Shown piece after piece: positions 26,640 to 33,304 of a stretch of 64,000 nucleotides of DNA. The translations under genes and the position numbers were made by a program. The stretch is from Georgenia subflava (GTDB lineage Bacteria; Actinomycetota; Actinomycetes; Actinomycetales; Actinomycetaceae), in contig NZ_VUKD01000003.1 of the NCBI RefSeq assembly GCF_009193155.1, positions 62,001 through 126,000 of the forward strand. The letters run 5' to 3'. Positions within the stretch are counted from its first letter, which is position 1. The number at the start of each line of letters is the position of its first letter. The notes under the pieces are model-generated. The model was not told where the DNA came from. It saw only the letters and a program-made list of their open reading frames with translations, and searched no databases.

Positions 26640-27287
26640 TCACCGGGTGAGGTGGTGGAGGACGGCCAGGACGCGCCGGTGGTCGTCGTCGCTCGGCGGC
26701 AGCCCGAGGGCGTCGTAGATGTGCGAGGTGTGCTGCACCACCGCCTTCTCGGAGAGGGTGAGGTGGCGGGCGATCCAGGAGTTGCTGCGTCCCTGCGCCA
26801 TCAGCTCCAGCACCTCGCGCTGTCGGGCGGTGAGGCGCTGGACGTCGGTGTCGTCGCGGCGTGCCCGGGCCACCAGGAGGGCGACGACCTCGGGGTCGAG
26901 CACGGTTCCGCCGGCGCGCACGCGTTCCAGGTCCGCGCAGAAGGTGTCGATGTCGGCGATGCGCTGCTTGAGGAGGTAGCCGATCCCTGCGGGGCGCGCC
27001 GCGAGCAGCTCGGTGACGTAGCGGCGCTGCACGTACTGGGACAGCACGACGATCGCGGTCTCGGGATGCGTGCGCTGGATCGACATGGCCGCCACCAGGC
27101 CCTCGTCGGCGTAGCGCGGGGGCATCCGGATGTCGGTGACGACCAGGTCCGGGCGGTGCTCGTCGGTCAGCGCCAGCAGCCCGGCGGCGTCCTCGGCCGC
27201 CGCCACGACGTCGTGGCCGGCGTGGTCGAGGACGAGCTGCAGGCCCTGGCGCAGCAGGGTCTCGTCCTCGCCGATCACGACGCGCAC
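26640..27287 (-). CDS. NarL/FixJ-type response regulator
   Basis: The 215-residue protein has a receiver domain (GEDETLL acidic pocket, VVTDIRMPP with the phospho-acceptor Asp at about residue 53, Lys in YLLKQRI) and a C-terminal LuxR-type helix-turn-helix (LTARQREVLELMAQGRSNSWIARHL..EKAVVQH). It is phosphorylated by the adjacent kinase and binds DNA as a dimer. The GTG at 27287 overlaps the kinase 3' end by 13 bases, so the pair is one transcript. Targets are unknown. Confidence 0.93.
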   Translation of the reverse strand: MRVVIGEDETLLRQGLQLVLDHAGHDVVAAAEDAAGLLALTDEHRPDLVVTDIRMPPRYADEGLVAAMSIQRTHPETAIVVLSQYVQRRYVTELLAARPAGIGYLLKQRIADIDTFCADLERVRAGGTVLDPEVVALLVARARRDDTDVQRLTARQREVLELMAQGRSNSWIARHLTLSEKAVVQHTSHIYDALGLPPSDDDHRRVLAVLHHLTR

Positions 27288-29032
27288 GGCAGCTCCGCCG
27301 ACAGCCGGGTGCCCCGCCCCGGCGGGCTGTCGAGCCGGAGCTCGCCGCCCAGCACGTCCACCCGGTCGGCCAGGCCGCGCAGACCCAGCCCGTGGCCGGG
27401 GTGCGCACCCCCGACGCCGTCGTCGCCGACCTCGACCTCGAGCCGGCCGTCGTTCACCGCGAGGCGGACCCACAGCTGGTTGGCCCTGGCGTGCCTGACG
27501 GCGTTGGCGAGGGCCTCGGTGAGGATGAAGTAGGCGGTGCTCTCGACCGCGGGGGGCACCGTCCGTTCGGTGACGTCCAGCTCGAGGTGGGTGGGCAGCG
27601 GGAGCCGGTCGACCAGGTCCTCGGTGGCGGCCGACAGACCTCGCTCGAGCAGCGGCGCGGGCATCACCCCGTGCACGAACCGGCGCACCTCGCCGGCGGC
27701 GTCGTCGATGCCCGTCCGCAGCCTGGTGGCCGCCTCGACGGTCGACGGCGTCGCGGCCGGGTCGGCGGCGATGCGCTGGGCGTCCAGCGCCAGCACGACC
27801 AGCTGGGCCTGGACGCCGTCGTGCAGGTCCTGCGCGATCTGGCGACGCTCCCGGTCACCGGCCTCGACCAGCCGCTCGCGCGACTCCCGCAGCGCACGCT
27901 CGCTCGAGCGCAGCTGGGCGGTGAGCCGCTCTCTGTCCACGGCCAGGGCGACCACCCGGCCGGCCGCGCGGACCGGCTCGGGATCGGCGAGGAGAGTGGC
28001 GTCGTAGATGATCGCACCCACGCGGCGCTGCTCCACGCGTACCTCGACGGCCGCCCGCTCCCCGCCGACAAGCGGCAGGCGGACCGGGTGACCATCGGCG
28101 TCGACGTACCTCTGCTCGTCGGGGACCCAGAAGGCCACCAGCAGGGTCGGGTCGCCGAGCGTGCGGGCGAGTGCCTCGGTGAGCGTGGTGCGCGCCGTAC
28201 CGGTGCCGCCGAGCCACGCGCCGAGCTCCTCGACCTCACCGGTGCGAGCGAACCCGCCGCGGAGCAGACCGAGGCAGAACGCCAGCGGCACGCCGCCGAT
28301 GACGGCGAGCTGCGTCGCGCCGACCGCTTCCGGCGAGAGGCCGAGCACCGGCCGGACCAGGTTGGCGCTGACGGGGATGAACAGCACCGCCACAACGCCG
28401 TAGGTGTAGAGCGGCGCGAGAACCCGTCTGCGCGGCAGGTCGGCGCCGCGCAGCCGGTGCACCAGGATCACTGTGGTGACCACCATGACGACGGCGCCAA
28501 CTGCCGCCTGGACGACAGTGCCGGCGGCGGCGAGCGCCGGGCGGTCGGCGACTGCCAGCAGGTGGTAGGGCGGAGGCGCCGGCGCGAACAGGTACTGCGG
28601 CGCCTGCAGCACCAGGGAGACGGTGTAGCCGGCGATCACCGTCCAGCGCGAGACACGGCTCCGGATCCGTCCGGACGGGAAGGCGTGCAGCAGGTGCACC
28701 ATCACCGCCAGGATCACGGTGGCGCCCACGGTGCCGGCGGCGACCAGCACCGGGAGCGCGGTGAGCGCGAGACCGGCGTTCAGCACGGAGAGGCAACCGA
28801 CCACCATGATCGCGCCGAGCTGGTTGCTGGGCCGCCACCACCAGGCCAGGATCCCGGCCCCGAGGTAGATGCCGGCGACGAGCACGAACAGGCTCGTCTC
28901 CCACGGCAGCTCGGCCGGACCGAGTCCCAGCGCGAGCTCGAGGGCGGCGGCCAGCGCCACGGCCGCAACGAGCAGCACCAGTGCGCGGTGCGTCGAACGG
29001 GCCGCGGTGGGAGTCACCGGCGAGCCGGCCAT
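27275..29032 (-). CDS. Membrane sensor histidine kinase (HisKA_3 type)
   Basis: The 585-residue kinase has an N-terminal block of about eight hydrophobic segments (residues 15-270) with short loops, then a degenerate GAF-like region and a short coiled helix. The dimerisation domain follows with RERRQIAQDLHDGVQ, whose His is phosphorylated, and an ATPase domain (TEALANAVRHA N-box, GDDGVGG, GLGLRGLADRV). The many helices suggest sensing within or at the membrane. Start at the ATG 29032; a GTG at 29047 is possible. A tiny gene starts divergently 160 bases away. Confidence 0.92.
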   Translation of the reverse strand: MAGSPVTPTAARSTHRALVLLVAAVALAAALELALGLGPAELPWETSLFVLVAGIYLGAGILAWWWRPSNQLGAIMVVGCLSVLNAGLALTALPVLVAAGTVGATVILAVMVHLLHAFPSGRIRSRVSRWTVIAGYTVSLVLQAPQYLFAPAPPPYHLLAVADRPALAAAGTVVQAAVGAVVMVVTTVILVHRLRGADLPRRRVLAPLYTYGVVAVLFIPVSANLVRPVLGLSPEAVGATQLAVIGGVPLAFCLGLLRGGFARTGEVEELGAWLGGTGTARTTLTEALARTLGDPTLLVAFWVPDEQRYVDADGHPVRLPLVGGERAAVEVRVEQRRVGAIIYDATLLADPEPVRAAGRVVALAVDRERLTAQLRSSERALRESRERLVEAGDRERRQIAQDLHDGVQAQLVVLALDAQRIAADPAATPSTVEAATRLRTGIDDAAGEVRRFVHGVMPAPLLERGLSAATEDLVDRLPLPTHLELDVTERTVPPAVESTAYFILTEALANAVRHARANQLWVRLAVNDGRLEVEVGDDGVGGAHPGHGLGLRGLADRVDVLGGELRLDSPPGRGTRLSAELPCAS

Positions 29033-29194
29033 GCTTGAGCCTGGCACGGTGCGGCACGCTGCGCACGTGACCTGGGTCGGGGACGCAGAGGCGACCTGGG
29101 TCTATTCCGCCCGGGATGTCGCCGGCCAAGACTGTCGGTGACCAGCCTGGGCGACCCGAGCTCCGGTCGCGGGCAGACCCGAGGAGGACTCCCG

Positions 29195-29401
29195 ATGAAC
29201 GCGACGATGAGCGCGTCCCAACCACTGGCCGGTGCACCGAGCCGCGGAACGTCCCGGGCCCTGCTCGCGGCCACGCTCCGGCGGGCCATGGCCAGGCGCC
29301 GGCGGCCTCACGCCCCGGTCGTCCCCATGACGCTGAACGCGCCCCAGCAGTTCGGCAACAGCTTCCGCTACCCGGACGGGACCTGGTACCACGGCGAGTG
29401 A
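29195..29401 (+). CDS. Small hypothetical protein (68 aa) with strong ribosome site
   Basis: The ATG at 29195 follows GAGGAGG at ideal spacing, the best ribosome site in the region, and the frame ends 16 bases before a hairpin. The product has a Ser/Ala/Arg-rich, basic first half (ATLRRAMARRRR) and a short aromatic tail with QQFGNSFRYPDGTWYHG. I recognise no family. It is divergent from the sensor kinase, so it could be a target or part of its signalling, or a peptide product. It has no hydrophobic signal segment. Confidence 0.6.
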   Translation: MNATMSASQPLAGAPSRGTSRALLAATLRRAMARRRRPHAPVVPMTLNAPQQFGNSFRYPDGTWYHGE

Positions 29402-29417
29402 CCCAGGGACGAGAAGG

Positions 29418-29448
29418 GCTCCGTACCGTGGGTCCCCGGGTACGGAGC
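29418..29448. terminator. Hairpin after the small gene
   Basis: GCTCCGTACC pairs perfectly with GGTACGGAGC across an 11-base loop. On the minus strand it is followed by CCTTCTCG. Its core resembles the tRNA-Leu terminator at 30945-30979 and the copy at 29476-29509, so it may be a third member of the same repeat. Confidence 0.65.
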
Positions 29449-29466
29449 GTTGATGTAGGGCGCGGC

Positions 29467-29540
29467 CACGAAAGAGGCTCCGCACCCTGGTTTCCCTAGG
29501 TACGGAGCCGTTCCCGTCGCTGTCTCGACGAGTATCCGGA
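29467..29540 (-). repeat. Distal copy of the tRNA-Leu 3' tail plus terminator
   Basis: These 74 bases align with 30936-31010 at roughly 85% identity with one gap. They span the last bases of the tRNA acceptor stem (TCCGGA), the spacer GACAGCGACG and the terminator hairpin (29476-29486 with 29499-29509, then TCTTTCG on the minus strand). No tRNA body is present here. The copy lies just beyond the toxin gene. Confidence 0.75.
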
Positions 29541-29587
29541 AGGCCCAGCCACTACCGGAACGCGTCCTGGACCTGTGATGTCCCGGC

Positions 29588-30262
29588 TCAAGGTGCGCGC
29601 GTGAGGACGTCGACCTTCATAAAAGCGCACAGGTCGACCAGCCAGTCTCGGTCCGGGCCGGTGGTGAAGACGCGGCCGTAGTCGGGCACCACCCGCAGGT
29701 CGTCACCATGCACCCGGTCCCCGAAGAGCACGTACGCGCGGTCGGTGTTGCACCGCGCCGACATCCACACCACCCCGTCGAACCCGGCGGCGTGCGCGGC
29801 CTCGCCCCACGCGACCGTGGTGCCGTAGGTGCTCGCCGGCGAGGAGGTCAGCTGTGCGGGCTCGACGCCGAGGCGGCGCAGACCCACCCCGTGGAATGCG
29901 GCGAGGCGCAGCTCACGCGTGGTGTCCAGCGCGGCGACCACCGTACGTTCGTACTGCTCCGGCATCAGCCGACCGCCGAAGAGCGGCACGTCGTGCAGCA
30001 GTGACTCGCACACCGCAGCGATCTCGGTCTGCGCGGCGTAGAGCACGGCGATCGTCGGGTCGCCGAAGAAGGAGAACCTGTGCGGGCCGCCGTAGCCGGG
30101 GTTGAAGGTGGTCGCGTGCCGGTCCGGTGCGGCGGAGAAGCTACGGAACAGCCGAGAGCCGGCAGGCAGCACCTCGATGAGCGGCTCGAACGGGTGGGGC
30201 GGGGGCGGTATGGCCACCTCGAACCGCGCCGGGTCCGGCGTGGGTGGGGAAGAGTCGCTCAC
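29588..30262 (-). CDS. RES-domain toxin (NAD+-depleting type)
   Basis: The 224-residue protein has the RES domain pattern: LFRSFSAAPDRHATTFNPG, RFSFFGDPTIAVLYAAQTEIAAVCESLLHDV, then TYGTTVAWGEAAHAAGFDGVVWMSAR. The conserved Arg, Tyr and Glu of the fold are present. RES toxins degrade NAD+ (by hydrolysis or phosphorolysis) when the Xre partner is lost. The GTG at 30262 overlaps the antitoxin stop by four bases, antitoxin first, the standard order for this system. Confidence 0.88.
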   Translation of the reverse strand: MSDSSPPTPDPARFEVAIPPPPHPFEPLIEVLPAGSRLFRSFSAAPDRHATTFNPGYGGPHRFSFFGDPTIAVLYAAQTEIAAVCESLLHDVPLFGGRLMPEQYERTVVAALDTTRELRLAAFHGVGLRRLGVEPAQLTSSPASTYGTTVAWGEAAHAAGFDGVVWMSARCNTDRAYVLFGDRVHGDDLRVVPDYGRVFTTGPDRDWLVDLCAFMKVDVLTRAP

Positions 30263-30789
30263 CACCGCGGCGCCATCGCCGAGCGGGCCGCGTCGATCAC
30301 CGAGCGGGGCTCCTGATGCAGCGAGTCCACAGGCCGGCCGCCTCCGGGCATCCAGCCCGAGGGGGAGCACAGCCACAAGACGACAGACTCATCGCTCCAG
30401 TCGTGCTGGCGCGCGATGCCGACAAGCTCGGAGATGCTCGGGACGAGCGCGGCGTCGAGCTGGAACCCGGGGTAGCGGTATGCCCCGCCGCGCCTCACAC
30501 CGAGCAGGCGTCCGGCCTTCCGCTGGGCAGACGCCCAGGTGCGGTTGCTGCCGTAGCCCATGTGCTCGGCCGCCTCGGTGCTGGTCAGCAGGCCGAACTC
30601 CTGCCCGATCTGGCGCCAGACGTTCTCGGTCGCCTGGGCTGCCCGGGCCAGCTGGGGTGAGACGGAGGTCGCCGCCGCGGCCATCGCGGGGGAGAGGGAT
30701 GAGAGGCCCAGGGCGGAGTCGCGCGCCCACGTGCGGAACAGCTCGGTGACCCGGTCGCCCGGGCGTTCGACCTCGGGAGCAGTCATCAT
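30259..30789 (-). CDS. Xre/MbcA-type antitoxin of the RES toxin
   Basis: The 176-residue protein has a helix-turn-helix-like core (LLTSTEAAEHMGYGSNRTWASAQRKAGRLLGVRRGGAYRYPGFQLD) and a C-terminal helical region (VVLWLCSPSGWMPGGGRPVD), where the SPSGW..GGGRPVD segment is the DUF2384 motif that binds RES toxins. AGGAGG lies 5 bases before the ATG at 30789. A direct repeat CTTAC-GATT-CTTAC (30809-30822) in the AT-rich promoter is a candidate autoregulation site. Confidence 0.88.
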   Translation of the reverse strand: MMTAPEVERPGDRVTELFRTWARDSALGLSSLSPAMAAAATSVSPQLARAAQATENVWRQIGQEFGLLTSTEAAEHMGYGSNRTWASAQRKAGRLLGVRRGGAYRYPGFQLDAALVPSISELVGIARQHDWSDESVVLWLCSPSGWMPGGGRPVDSLHQEPRSVIDAARSAMAPRW

Positions 30790-30935
30790 CGCCACCTCCT
30801 TGAGCGTCCTTACGATTCTTACCGTACCCCAAGGTCGTCAGGAGCGTGACTGGGCAAGCAGTCGAAGTGCGCCGGGGCCGGGGGGGTGTGGACGCGTCCG
30901 GCCAAGACACGGGCGTCGAGGGGAGGCGGACGCGA

Positions 30936-31010
30936 CACGAAAAAGGCCCCACACCCAGGTTTCCCCGGGGTGCGGAGCCGTTCTCGTCGCTGTCTCAACG
31001 AGTGTCCGGA
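30936..31010 (-). repeat. Proximal copy of the tRNA-Leu 3' tail plus terminator
   Basis: This 75-base segment begins at the 3' end of the intact tRNA-Leu and contains its terminator. With the copy at 29467-29540 it brackets the RES-Xre pair as a direct repeat, like the att sites of tRNA-borne islands. Confidence 0.75.
30945..30979 (-). terminator. Rho-independent terminator of tRNA-Leu
   Basis: Read on the minus strand, GGCTCCGCACC folds with GGTGTGGGGCC (two weak pairs) and TTTTTCG follows. It starts 24 bases after the tRNA 3' end. This is one of the few hairpins in the window with a true U-run. Confidence 0.85.
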
Positions 31011-31088
31011 GGGGGACTTGAACCCCCACGCCCGATAAAGGGCACTAGCACCTCAAGCTAGCGCGTCTGCCTATTCCGCCACCCGGAC
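31003..31088 (-). tRNA. tRNA-Leu (anticodon GAG)
   Basis: The 86-base sequence folds as a class II tRNA. The acceptor arms are GTCCGGG and TCCGGAC with discriminator A, the anticodon arm GCTAGC-TTGAGGT-GCTAG gives GAG, there is a long variable arm around GCCCTTTATCGGGC, and the T arm is GGGGGTTCAAGTCCCCC. It reads CUC/CUU leucine codons. CCA is not encoded. Confidence 0.95.
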
Positions 31089-31238
31089 AGGTGGTGCTCC
31101 GCCGCGCCGACGGGGCCCGAGGACCTCGTCCGCCCGCCTGGGCAACGCCGTAAAAGATAGCACGGGCAGGCACGCACGTTCGAACCGCGGACCGCGCCAC
31201 GACGGCGTTCGTGACGGACACCACAGCGGCGTCGGGCG

Positions 31239-32099
31239 TCAGAAGACGGGCTTGCCGCCGGTCACGCCGAGAACGGTGCCGGAGACGTACGACGCCTCGT
31301 CGCTCGCGAGGTACACGAACGCCGTCGCCACCTCGATCGGCTGGCCCGGCCGGCCCAGCGGCGCGTTCATGCCGAAGTCCTTCACGCTCGGCTTCGTCGC
31401 GGGCTGCAGCGGCGTCCAGATCGGCCCCGGGGCCACCGCGTTGACCCGGATGCCCTTCGGTCCCAGCTCAGCGGCGAGGTTCACCGTGGCGTTGTTGATC
31501 GCCGCCTTCGTCGACGCGTAGTCGAGCAGCGTCTCCGACGGCTCGTAGGCCTGGATCGAGGAGCAGTTGATGACGGACGACCCCTCCTTCAGATGGGGCA
31601 GCAGCGCCTTCGTCAGGAAGAAGATGGAGAAGATGTTCGTCTCGAACGTCTGGCGAACCTGCTCCTCGGAGATCTTCTCCAGCCCGTCCTGCGCCATCTG
31701 GTACCCGGCGTTGTTGACGAGGATGTCCACACCGCCCAGACCCTCGACGGCGGCCTTCGCCAGGTCGATGTTGGCCTGCTCGGTGCGCTGGTCGGTCGGG
31801 CACAGCACGCACGTGCGGCCCGCGGCCTCGACCTGCTTCCTCGTCTCCTCCGCGTCGTCCTGCTCCTGCGGGAGGTAGGCGATCGCGACGTCGGCGCCCT
31901 CCTTGGCGAACGCGATCGCCGTCGCCCGGCCGATCCCGGAGTCGCCGCCGGTGACCAGGGCCTTCTTGCCCACCAGCCGCTCCCGGCCGGTGTAGCTCGT
32001 CTCGCCGTGGTCCGGGACGGGCTTCAGCTCGTCGGTCCGGCCCGGCCACTCCTGCTGCTGCTCGGGAAGGTTCTTCACTGCCTCGGTGTCGACGTCCAT
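31239..32099 (-). CDS. SDR-family oxidoreductase (YhdF/YghA general-stress type)
   Basis: The 286-residue protein has a 40-residue N-terminal extension (PEQQQEWPGRTDELKPVPDHG) typical of the stress-linked glucose-dehydrogenase-like SDRs. Then comes VTGGDSGIGRATAIAFAKEGADVAIAY, NNAGYQ, and the catalytic set in NCSSIQAYEP...DYASTKAAI. It reduces or oxidises an unknown carbonyl or alcohol with NAD(P). The ATG at 32099 is the start that gives the family N-terminus. Confidence 0.9.
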   Translation of the reverse strand: MDVDTEAVKNLPEQQQEWPGRTDELKPVPDHGETSYTGRERLVGKKALVTGGDSGIGRATAIAFAKEGADVAIAYLPQEQDDAEETRKQVEAAGRTCVLCPTDQRTEQANIDLAKAAVEGLGGVDILVNNAGYQMAQDGLEKISEEQVRQTFETNIFSIFFLTKALLPHLKEGSSVINCSSIQAYEPSETLLDYASTKAAINNATVNLAAELGPKGIRVNAVAPGPIWTPLQPATKPSVKDFGMNAPLGRPGQPIEVATAFVYLASDEASYVSGTVLGVTGGKPVF

Positions 32100-32180
32100 G
32101 GCACCAGCGTGCGGGAGGTCGGTGTCCGCCGCACGTCGGCGGCACGGACACACGGGTGGCAGGCGCTACGGTCGGGGACC

Positions 32181-33269
32181 ATGGACCGCTTCGCCCTGCG
32201 CTCGCCCGACGGCACCCTGCTGCTCACCGCCCCGACCGCCGACGACGTCGACCGGATCGCCGAGCTCTGCGCCGAGCCGGACATCCAGCGCTGGACCACC
32301 GTGCCGAGCCCGTACACGAGGGGCGACGCCGAAGGTTTCGTCGAGCACGTCGTCGGCCCGAACTGGGAGCAGGGCTCACCGACCTGGGCGATCCGCACGG
32401 TCGCCGACGGGCACGAGCGTCTCGTCGGGATGATCGGGCTCGACGGCGTCGAGCACGGCAAGGGCGACCTCGGCTACTGGCTCGCCGACGAAGCGCGCGG
32501 CAACGGGATCATGCACACCGCCGTCGGCCTGGTGCTCGACGCGGCATTCGGCCGGCTCGGCCTCGGCGTCGTCCAGTGGCGCGCGGACCTCGGCAACTGG
32601 CCGTCCTGGCGGGTCGTGTGGCGGCACGGGTTCCGCAAGGAGGGCACCGTCCGCGCCCTGAACCTCTCCCGCGGGGAGTGGAAGGACGGCTGGATCGGCA
32701 CCCTGCGCCGCGAGGACGCCCGCGAGCCGGTCTCCCCCTGGGACGGTCCCGAGACCCAGTCGAGTCGGGCTGGCGACACCGCACCGGCTGCACCCGTGCC
32801 GCCGTCGTCGCGCGACCCCGAGGCGCTGGTCCGTCAGTTCCACGACACCTACGCACTGCCCGTCGTGGCTGACGCGCCGAGCGTCGACCGCGACCGGGTG
32901 CACATGCGCATGGCACTTGTCGCCGAGGAGACGGCCGAGCTCGTCGAGGCGGTCTACGGCGAGGCGGCCGGCGCCGAGATGTCCGCCGCGTTCACCCGTG
33001 CCGTCGCGGCCGACGACGGCACCCGGGACACCGTCGAGGCCGCCGACGCCCTGGGCGACCTCACGTATGTCGTGTACGGCATGGCGCTCGAGTGCGGCAT
33101 CCCGCTCGACGACGTCCTCGCCGAGATCCAGGCGTCGAACCTGTCGAAGCTCGGGGCGGACGGCAAGCCGATCTACCGGGAGGACGGCAAGGTCCTCAAG
33201 GGGCCGGGCTTCTTCCCGCCGGACATCGCCCGCGTCCTCGCCCGGCACGGGTACCGGCCGCGCGGCTGA
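32181..33269 (+). CDS. Fused GNAT acetyltransferase and MazG-like nucleotide pyrophosphohydrolase
   Basis: The 362-residue protein has two domains. Residues 1-180 are a RimJ/RimL-type GNAT fold (LTAPTADDVDRIAELC, GDLGYWLADEARGNGIMHTAVGLVLDAAF, ADLGNWPSWRVVWRHGFRKEG). A Pro/Ala/Ser-rich linker covers about 185-215. Residues 215-362 form an all-alpha NTP pyrophosphohydrolase with metal ligands in VAEETAELVEAVYGE and VEAADALGDLTYVV, ending KGPGFFPPDIARVL. The frame is continuous across the joint. These are normally separate proteins. Confidence 0.88.
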   Translation: MDRFALRSPDGTLLLTAPTADDVDRIAELCAEPDIQRWTTVPSPYTRGDAEGFVEHVVGPNWEQGSPTWAIRTVADGHERLVGMIGLDGVEHGKGDLGYWLADEARGNGIMHTAVGLVLDAAFGRLGLGVVQWRADLGNWPSWRVVWRHGFRKEGTVRALNLSRGEWKDGWIGTLRREDAREPVSPWDGPETQSSRAGDTAPAAPVPPSSRDPEALVRQFHDTYALPVVADAPSVDRDRVHMRMALVAEETAELVEAVYGEAAGAEMSAAFTRAVAADDGTRDTVEAADALGDLTYVVYGMALECGIPLDDVLAEIQASNLSKLGADGKPIYREDGKVLKGPGFFPPDIARVLARHGYRPRG

Positions 33270-33304
33270 CCCCGTCCCGGTCGGCCCACGGCACAATGAC
33301 CGGC

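Noticed and set aside
29541-31002. Integrase or transposase in the tRNA-flanked segment
   Set aside because: Only the antitoxin and toxin genes are found; no recombinase motif on either strand, so the island idea rests on the flanking repeats alone.
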